Below are positions 56,735 to 64,000 of a DNA stretch of 64,000 nucleotides, in pieces. The position numbers and the translations under genes were made by a program. Position 1 is the stretch's first letter. The number at the start of each line of letters is the position of its first letter. The notes under the pieces were generated by a model. That model saw only the letters and a program-made list of their open reading frames with translations, had not been told where the DNA came from and did no database searches. Source of the DNA: Megamerina dolium (lineage: Eukaryota; Arthropoda; Insecta; Diptera; Megamerinidae); the NCBI GenBank assembly GCA_963854835.1, contig OY978529.1, positions 3,630,501 through 3,694,500 on the forward strand, written 5' to 3'.

Positions 56735-57165
56735 TTTCTAGTTTTACATGCTCGTCTGTATAGTACAGTCGAGAGTATACTTTTGTATGAAAGCTAGGCG
56801 TGGTCTAAAAGAGCTTTGTGGCAAAACGAAGTTAAAGTGATGTAACAAGGGTTCTGCCCTTAAATTTAACACGCACAACAGTATTGGAAGAGAACCTCGA
56901 TGGTATCTCAATGGGTCTTTCTGGCCTAAGTGTGTTCTCTCAGAGAGAGGGCAGCTACATAATCTAACCTATCCTAGGCGTGGTCGATTTGGCCCATTTT
57001 CGAATATACAAATTCAGCTTGACAACTTCATATTTACAAGGGCAAATTGTGAAAACATATAATATACACGGAAGCATCAGTTTGTATGGAAGGTAGACAC
57101 GGTTTTCATAAGATTTCATCCGTTTTAGAATATGTCTAGTAGTTAGTAAATATAATCGCATATAC
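56735..57165 (-). repeat. Two diverged units of the 153/154-bp family, interrupted by a SINE
   Basis: Landmarks in the reverse orientation: GTATACTTTTGTATGAAAGC (anchor near 56780), TTTCGAATATAC, ACTTCATATTTACAAGG and CAGTTTGTATGGAAGG. A SINE fragment sits at 56806-56973 inside the first unit, and another SINE at 57171-57508 inside the next. Confidence 0.75.
56806..56973 (+). mobile_element. 5'-truncated SINE (variant tail) with 12-bp target duplication
   Basis: It begins at TAAAAGAGCTTTGTGGC, runs through TTAACACGCACAACAGTATT, and ends in the variant tail (CGATGGTATCTCAATGGG, GGCCTAAGTGTG, GAGAGAGGGCAGCTACATAA, TCTAACCTATC). CTAGGCGTGGTC occurs at 56794-56805 and 56974-56985. The 5' truncation with an intact 3' end is what target-primed reverse transcription produces. 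Confidence 0.87.
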
Positions 57166-57170
57166 TGAAT

Positions 57171-57508
57171 GGGTGCCGTGGCTCAGTGGTTAATGTGTTG
57201 GCCTACTGATCTGTAGGTCGTGGGTTCAATCCCCGGCTGAAGCATAACAAATTTCATATCGAAAAGATTTTTCTTTTGAACGACACCAACCTGTCGGTAA
57301 TCAATTGGCCATTCTTCCGGCAGAAACAATTTGCCATTGAAAAGCTTCTAAAAGAACTCTGCGATAAAGCTCAGAAAAAGTGATGTCGCAAGAAGTCTGC
57401 CGTTCGGAATCGGCTAAAATAAGTAGATCCCTTCTAATACTGTCCAAAAATTTAACATGCACAACAGTAAGGGAAGAGCCGAAGGGCTCGTTGGCCGAGC
57501 TACATATT
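57171..57508 (+). mobile_element. Full-length tRNA-derived SINE, 338 bp
   Basis: This is the best-preserved copy: GGGTGCCGTGGCTCAGTGGT (A box TGGCTCAGTGG), GTAGGTCGTGGGTTCAATCC (B box GGTTCAATCCC), then GCTGAAGCATAACAAATTTC, AACTCTGCGATAAAGC, CCGTTCGGAATCGGC, and the end GGCCGAGCTACATATTTA. TACTGAAT flanks it at 57163-57170 and 57509-57516. It sits in a unit of the 153/154-bp family, which resumes as TTAAGCTTTATATC. Confidence 0.92.
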
Positions 57509-57559
57509 TACTGAATTTAAGCTTTATATCTTTATATATATTTAAATCCTATAGTTTCA

Positions 57560-59010
57560 GAGAGGAACAAAGGGCCACAACAAATTTTCTTCATTCAGAT
57601 CTGTCTTGTGCCAGCCTCTTAACTTCGCTCCAGCTCAGGTTCATAGCCGCGGGCTTCCGACTTCAGCAATCGTCTCCAAGTGTTCGCTGGCCTTCCTCGT
57701 CTTCGGCTGCCTTATGGGTTCCAATAGATCGCGTTTCTTGTTAAGTCTTCCTTTTGTCTACGCAGAACATGGCCAATCCAGCTCAATTTTCTCTTCCGAA
57801 TTTCAATGAGTACTGCCGTTTGCTACATCTTGCTCCATAGGTCAGCATTTGATATAGTTCATAATCTTGCGTAAGCAGCAGTTTATGAAGACTTGCAGTG
57901 CTTTTATATCCTTCCCACGTCTCGCAGTACGCCGCGAGATGTGTGTTGCATTCCAGATTGGATGTATAGTGCCGAATGCTACACGTGCTTGTTTGATGTC
58001 TTCGCTCGAATCACACGACGTCAAGATGATGCTACCCAGATAGCAAAAAGAATGTACCTCCTGCAGCTGGATACCATCAATCGCGAATACATGCGTATTT
58101 TAGGGGTGTTTATAAGCATTGCTTTGGTTTTTGGAATGCTGAATGCCAAGCCGACTTTAGTGGCGGCATCTTGTAGCAGTTGCAATTTTGTCTCCATGTC
58201 CGGGTAGGTATGAGATAGCAGTCAGATAAGTCAGTCCACATAATCGAGGTCAGCGATACGGCCCCGCAGGCCCCAGGTAATCCGACTTTCAGGTCTTGTG
58301 GCATTCTTCATAATGGTATCCAATACGATGTTGAAAAGCAGTGGTGATGCGAGTATTTTTAGTCTGTCGCCTAGAAGTTGTTCGTGCATTAACCGGCAAC
58401 CTGCTTCGTTGTAGAGTGCCTTGACGACTTTGATCATTTTGCATGGGACTCCTTTGCTTTCAATAGCGCTACGAATAGCACCATGATGTATAGTGTCAAA
58501 CGCCTTTTGAAAGCCAATGAACACAAGGTAACGTGTGGACCTCCATTCAACTTATTGTTCGACGATGACTCAGAGACTGTTTATGTGGTCACTTCAAGAA
58601 CGATTTGGCCCGAAGCCAGCCTGTTCGAGCCTGAGCTCGAATAGAAATGCGGCTGAGAGCCTTTTGTAGATGATCTGCGCGATTAACTTGTTGATCATAA
58701 TCAATAGTGTGATCCTTTCCAGTTTTTACACTCTGAGAGTTTTCCTTTCTTGGAATTTTTATGATTACGCCTTCGTTCAATTTATCAGGAAGGTTACTAG
58801 TGTCCCAGAACTCCTTTCTTACTGGTCTCAGGATCGGATTTTAATAATTCCAGTGCGATGTTATCTTGTGCTGGGGATTTGTTGATCTTCAGCGATTTTA
58901 TGGCCGCAGCGATCTCCGATATATTTGGGCATTCTAGTGGGATATCGTCTCGTACTTCATGAGCTGTGCATATGCAGATTTTTTTGCTAGAGCTCGCAGT
59001 TTTGGAGAGC
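57560..59010 (-). mobile_element. LINE reverse transcriptase fragment, a second family
   Basis: From high to low coordinates: HEVRDDIPLECPNISEIAAAIKSLKINKSPAQDNIALELLK (58955-58835), EGVIIKIPRKEN (58775), MFIGFQKAFDTIHHGAIRSA (58524 on), GVPCKMIKVVKALYNEAGCR, ASPLLFNIVLDTIM, then WGLRGRIADLDYVDW (about 58285-58240), where the catalytic box is YVDW. The end has AFGTIHPIWNATHISRRT and LQVFINCCLRKIMNYI (57990-57850). It differs from the RTE-like copies. The last Asp of the catalytic pair is lost, so it is inactive. Confidence 0.82.
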
Positions 59011-59049
59011 ATATCGGTGTGTCCAAATGGACAGTTGCCGCTCTATTGA

Positions 59050-59390
59050 TATCCTTATATGAACTTTTGTATGAGATGTAGGCGAGTTGTTCATCCATTT
59101 AATAAAAATTTCTCTGCTCAGATTAACTTTATATACCAAGTTTTATTTAGATGGCTTTATATTTTCATAAGTAAAGTGTAAAAACATATAAAAACAACAT
59201 ACTTTTGTATGGAAGGTACCCGAGGTTTTGAACAGAAGAGGCCCATTTTTTAGTATGACTCTTCTGTGATCAGATTAACCTTATGTAAGGAATTTCAGCT
59301 CGAAAACTTTATATTTTCCTGCAAAAAGTGTGATAATATACACTCAAGAACATATTTAGTATGGAAAGTCGGCCAACTTATCCATTAGTT
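59050..59390 (-). repeat. Three diverged units of the 153/154-bp family
   Basis: Anchors TTTTGTATGA near 59064, TTTTGTATGG near 59202 and a degenerate TTTAGTATGG near 59355 lie 138 and 153 bp apart, in the same orientation as the 41-kb array. Confidence 0.75.
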
Positions 59391-60533
59391 GATGAAAAAA
59401 AATTTTAGGAAATAATTTTTAACTCAATGTGGCTATAATTATGGGAATTATTGTGAGAACAGAATACTTTTTCATATCTGTTACGTCTCCTTATGGGTGT
59501 TTCAAACAAATGAAAGAATGAACACAATATCCCTTTGACAATTTGAGTGTAGAATATAAATATAATTTATATAGTTAGTTTCTAATAATAATAATAATTA
59601 ATAATTCATGATTAAATTTTAAATATGAATATATTAATTTTTATTAATTTATTCTAACTTGGCTTCCAAGGAGTCATTTATACATATGAATGACTACATC
59701 AATGTAGTAAACATCCTTAGAGAGTGGTAAAAAAATAAGTTTGTCATATTTATGGAATTAACTATGAGTATTTTTGGAAAAAGTTATAGAATAAATTTAT
59801 TATATTACCAAAAGACACCATAATTTGGTATCCCACACAAACAAACAAAATTATGATAATAATACCTAATAATAATAAAGAATATAATTAATCACCCTCG
59901 GTATGAAAATGTTTCTTTTTTAAAAAATACATTCGAATGAATGATTCTATTGTGTAATAATAATCGTAATTTTTAATTTAAGTCGCCTTGTAACGTACTA
60001 CCCTGCCCTTGCCAACATATAGCGCTCGTAGCCACTACTCCATCACCATTGCCATCATCAACATCATTAAAGAGAGCAACAGCAGCAGCAGCAACATGCA
60101 TAGTGAATACAATGTGAAAATATATTAAAATAATAATTTTAACTTAAGTAAAAAATATTTGAAAAAGTTCTTCGAACATTACTGTTGTTTTTGTTATTTT
60201 GTTGTTTGGTTTTTGGCCAAAATTTACAACTATATTTTCTCAGATACCCATCCTGATACCCATCCACTTATTCACGCACTCGGATCTACTCAGAGCAGCA
60301 TAATATCAATACAAATTCTCATTAATGGCTTAAAATGCAATCCCAATAGAAACAAGGTGGTATGTGTGTGTGTGTGTGTGTATTATACACATAGTAGAAG
60401 AAGGAATTTCAAGAAATAACAACAACAACAACTACAAAATGAAATAATAGCAACAAAAAAAAAAAACAAAACAAAAAACATGTAAATGAGTGCGTCGAAT
60501 GATTATGCCAGCCGAATCGGTGTTATATGTATA

Positions 60534-60569
<36 letters not shown>

Positions 60570-61640
60570 TGGGTGCTATAAGAATATTGTTCTCATCGTT
60601 CTCTCCACACTCTCTTCATATACACCATATGGATAAAAGGGTACATGATGATGATACTATTGAATTGTAGATTGAGCATGTGTTAGTTGGGGGGGCCGGC
60701 AAGCGCGGAGGTTGTAATGAAAAATATGAATTTGACAGAAACAGAAAACAAAATACAAACAAAATCCATAATTCAGGATAAAACATAATTCCAACGAAAA
60801 TAACAGCAACAGCAGCAGCCATCATGGAAATTTCAAAAGAGTGTGAGCAAGAGTGGGTGGGTGTTAGGTGGCTGGGTGATCGGTCGCTTAACTAAATAAC
60901 GGTAAAAGGCATCATAACAACGAATGTACAAATGAGCGAAACAAAACAACGTCAACGAATGAAAATTATGACGACAACGACAACGCCGACGACGACGACG
61001 ACGACGACGATGAGGCAGTTACAGTTATTTATTAAATCCCTTTACGCATTTTCATAATAATTTTCCACACACAAAAAACAACAACAACAAATAAAATGAT
61101 ATACGAGAATGAGAATCACGAGTGGTAATGAATGAACGAATGAATGAAATTTCAAAACAAAACAAAACAAAACAAAAGAAGAAATCTACATGAAAAATTA
61201 TTTAAATGCCATGCTATGGAATTAAATTACAACAACAACTACTGCGATTCTACAGTGAAAACTCGCATATAGCAGTGTCGATCAATAAGTACCCATGTCT
61301 TGTTAATGTGATCTACTTTTATGACGTCACTTCGTCCGTCTAAAACTTCCGTGAATGAAAACAACGATTTGTCAAATTCGGCAAAATGCACTGGAAATCA
61401 AGTTTCTAACATTTTCGTCTTAGAAGAAAACTGAAGACGTGTCGTCTTAAATTTCTTATCGAATATAGTGTATTCACTAACCCGTGAATAATCTTCTCTT
61501 CGGCAAAAAATCTTCGATGATTATACTATGCGGAAATCCAAAAAATTCTCAGTACTCACATCACCTTAATAGTCGAAATTTGAAAGAAATGAGCGCGTCA
61601 TGCCTATTGGATACTAAAGCTTCCATACCATAAACCGTCT
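59391..61640. other. AT-rich and microsatellite-rich stretch, no gene
   Basis: Contains TG at 60364-60382 and 60537-60565, CAG near 60078-60092, GAC at 60985-61010 and AAAC near 61155-61175. Confidence 0.6.
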
Positions 61641-61649
61641 TACGTATGT

Positions 61650-63280
61650 GATAACAAGCGACCACCGATTTAGGTCGAATATAACATACTTCGCCAGCCA
61701 TCTCTGGTCTTCGTTAGCTGGCGCCAGTTAGAAATTCCAAGCGCCGTCAGGTTCTGCAGTACTTGGTTTTGCCACCGGAGGCTAGGTCTTCCTCTTCTGC
61801 GTCGTCCTCCAGCGGGTTCCGAATATAACACCCTCTTAGCTGGAGCGTGCTCTTCCATTCGCTCGACATGACCTAGCCAGCGCAGTAGCTGGATTTTGAT
61901 GCGCTTTATTATGCCAATATCGGCAAACAGCTCGTACAGCTCATGGTTGTACCTTATTCGGCACTCGCCACTAACGCAAATAGGTCCAAAGATCCTGCGT
62001 AGGACTTTTTTCTCGAAAACTCCAAGCATTCGCTCATCCGAGGTGGAAATTGTCCAGGCTTCAGCGCCATATGTAAAGACAGGCATGATGAGAGAGTAGT
62101 TTTCGTTCTTCGAGAGAGAGAGTTCGACTTCTCAATTGCATACTTAGCCTAAAGTAGCACCTGTTTAGAAGAGTGATCCTTAGCAATATCTCCAGGCTGA
62201 CGTCATTACTGCTGTTAATGCTGGTTCCAAGATAGACAAAGTCCCTTGCTACTTCAAAAGCGTAGTTGTCAACAGTGACGTGCTGTCCAAGACGTCGGGA
62301 CTCGTTGTTTGTTGACACTAGATACTTCGTCTTACTCTCGTTCACCGTAAGACCAATTCAACGCAACTCTCTTTCCAATTATGAGACTGACTGCTCGCGT
62401 GTTTATGTCATGCATGACACTTTTGTTGAAGATAGTGCCATTATGTCGTAGATCAGCAGCTCGTATTATTTTCTTCATAATAAGATTGAAGAAGTCGCAC
62501 CATATCGAATCACCTTGTCTGAAACCTCGTTTGATATTAAACGGTGCGGAGAGGTCCTTCCCAATTTTCACTGCACAACAGGAATTATGCAGTGACATTC
62601 TATAAAGTCGAATGAGGTTTGCAGGAATACCGAACTCAGACATTGTTGCGTAGAGGCAATCCCTTACCGGGCTGGCGAATGCGGCTTTATAATCAACAAA
62701 TGTGTGGTGGTGTGTGTCGATCTGTTTTTTTTTTTTGGGTCTTCTCTAGGATTTGGCGCAGTGTGAAAATCTGATCGATAGTAGATTTACCAGGTCTGAA
62801 GCTACACTGATAAGGTCAAATCAGGTTGTTGCGCATGGGCTTCACACAGTACACAGGATAAGGCCTTGTATGCGATGCTCAGGAGACTTATTCCACGGTA
62901 GTTGGCGCAAATTGTGGGGTCTCCTTTTTTATGTACGAAACAGAGAACACTGAGCCTCCAATCTTGAGGCATGCTTTCATCCGACCATATTCTGTTTATG
63001 ATCTGGTGCATGCAGGCGTGCAGCTCTCGCCTCCGGTCTGAAGCAACTCGGCAAGCAAGCCATCAGCACCTGCTGCTTTGTTGTTTTTCAGTCTTAAAAT
63101 GACCGTTTCAACCTCGTCATGGTCGGGTGGTGGAACGTCAACACCATCATCTGTAATTGGGGTTATCGGGCAATCTCCTCCACTGACGGAATTGTTCGTA
63201 GCATCGCCATTCAGCAACATAGAGAAGTGTTACCTCCATAGACTCAGTCCAGAGTGGACATCTGTAACCAGATTAACTAA
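61650..63280 (-). mobile_element. RTE-like LINE, long 3' portion, catalytic box deleted
   Basis: From high to low coordinates: DGVDVPPPDHDEVETVILRL, LKNNKAAGADGLLAELL (63140-63060), CFVHKKGDPTICANYRGISL (62940-62880), MSEFGIPANLIRLYRMSLHN (62643 on), RGFRQGDSIWCDFFNLIMKK (62525-62465), NGTIFNKSVM fused directly to HDINTRAV (62420-62390), KTKYLVSTNNESRRLGQHVT, FVYLGTSINSS, MPVFTYGAEAWTISTSDERM (62086 on), LLRWLGHVERMEEHAPAK and EPAGGRRRRGRPSLRW. The LLAYADD segment is missing between NKSVM and HDINTRAV, so the RT cannot work. The 3' end near 61650 is diverged. Confidence 0.9.
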
Positions 63281-63284
63281 ATTA

Positions 63285-64000
63285 ATATTGCAGACAGAAA
63301 AAATTTTGTAAGAATTGGTGGAGCCACGAGCTCTAATGTAACTGAATCTGAATTCGGGATCAAAAATCTAAAGTCAGGGCTGTTTTCAACACCAGGCTAC
63401 ATTAACAAAAAAAAGGTGAATGTTTCGGATGTGACGTTTCTGATTTTGACGTCATACAAAATTTTATAAAAATATTGGCAATTATATTGTATTTAAAATA
63501 CGTAATTTTAATAGTAGCACCATAAATCTTCAATTGAAAATTGACATGAAATGACATTTCACTGTACACAAGTGTAACGCATATGATTCATGTTAATTTT
63601 GTGTTGGTGTAGATATGCATATAATTTTCTGTATGTATTTGTGTATCATTAAAATTTTGTTTTATTTATTTATTTGTATTTTTTATTTTTTATTTTTTGG
63701 TTTTTCTTCTATTTTCATACAACGAAAATAGGACTTCACATAACGACGCACTCTCATCATGAACAGGACAAACGAGCATGAATTTAATCCCTTTTGGCAT
63801 TAGCAACAACAACAAAATCATAATTTTCAACTGTATCATGGAATGATGATGGGAGTAGTAGTCACGAAGAAGCGTGGAAAACAAAAAAAAAAAAAAAAAT
63901 AGTAATGGTGATGGCAAAACAAATGAAAATGAAAATGACATGACGAAAAATAATTCTAATCTCTTCTCATGAATATTCGTGAAATGTCGCGTTGGTGTAT
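63285..64000. other. AT-rich stretch, no gene recognised
   Basis: A-runs and TTTTA/TTTAT repeats near 63660-63700; no domain-bearing frame. Confidence 0.5.

Noticed and set aside
57171..57245. Possible functional tRNA gene
   Set aside because: A and B boxes are present, but the sequence continues into the SINE body, recurs as a family with target duplications and lacks a convincing full cloverleaf.

Overview
The window is nuclear DNA of an insect, most likely a true fly. The closest feel is a tephritid-type genome, but that is an impression and not a proof. The support is AT-rich sequence dense in CAA/GTT/CAT microsatellites, one spliced C2H2 zinc-finger gene with GTAAGT/GTGAGT donors, and a dense layer of arthropod transposable elements: mariner and other Tc1/mariner relatives, a Jockey-like LINE, RTE-like LINEs, LINEs with RNase H, and a tRNA-derived SINE. 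I see no bacterial features, no rRNA or free tRNA gene, and no CRISPR array.

Layout. 0-2.1 kb: a decayed Tc1/mariner-superfamily transposase (minus) split by a SINE, then a mariner 3' end. 3.1-4.1 kb: a 153-bp tandem array. 5.6-6.0 kb: an RTE-like LINE tail. 6.2-11.0 kb: an almost intact Jockey-like LINE (two ORFs, poly-A tail, 9-bp target duplication) that landed inside a SINE. 11.5-12.4 kb: an internally deleted mariner with both termini. 13.6-15.2 kb: satellite-like units and an RTE-like RT fragment. 15.5-18.9 kb: three exons (minus strand) of a zinc-finger protein with at least 14 C2H2 fingers, the only host gene I can support. 19.1-22.0 kb: an RNase-H-bearing LINE split by a mariner with perfect TIRs and TA duplications.

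23.5-33.4 kb: several RTE-like fragments, a decayed RNase H LINE and SINEs. 33.4-38.1 kb: three Tc1/mariner-superfamily copies. 38.7-40.0 kb: a GATC-rich non-coding stretch. 40.9-42.5 kb: a 154-bp array of the same repeat family as at 3 kb, in the opposite orientation. 43.5-49.7 kb: RTE-like, SINE and RNase H LINE fragments. 51.6-52.3 kb: a probable Mutator-like transposase remnant. 52.6-53.5 kb: another 153-bp array. 54.2-59.4 kb: LINE pieces and SINEs inserted in scattered units of the 153/154-bp family. 61.6-63.3 kb: a long RTE-like copy. The spaces between are AT-rich and microsatellite-rich, without supportable genes.

How it fits together. The repeats record successive layers: SINEs inserted into transposons, LINEs and satellite units; a Jockey-like LINE inserted into a SINE; and a mariner inserted into a LINE. 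The two most unusual signals are (i) the 153/154-bp repeat family, whose unit length is fixed almost to the base while its sequence has drifted, and (ii) the SINE, which ends in a T-rich tail rather than poly-A and shares the terminal GCCACAT with the RTE-like LINEs in the same window, suggesting which LINE mobilises it.
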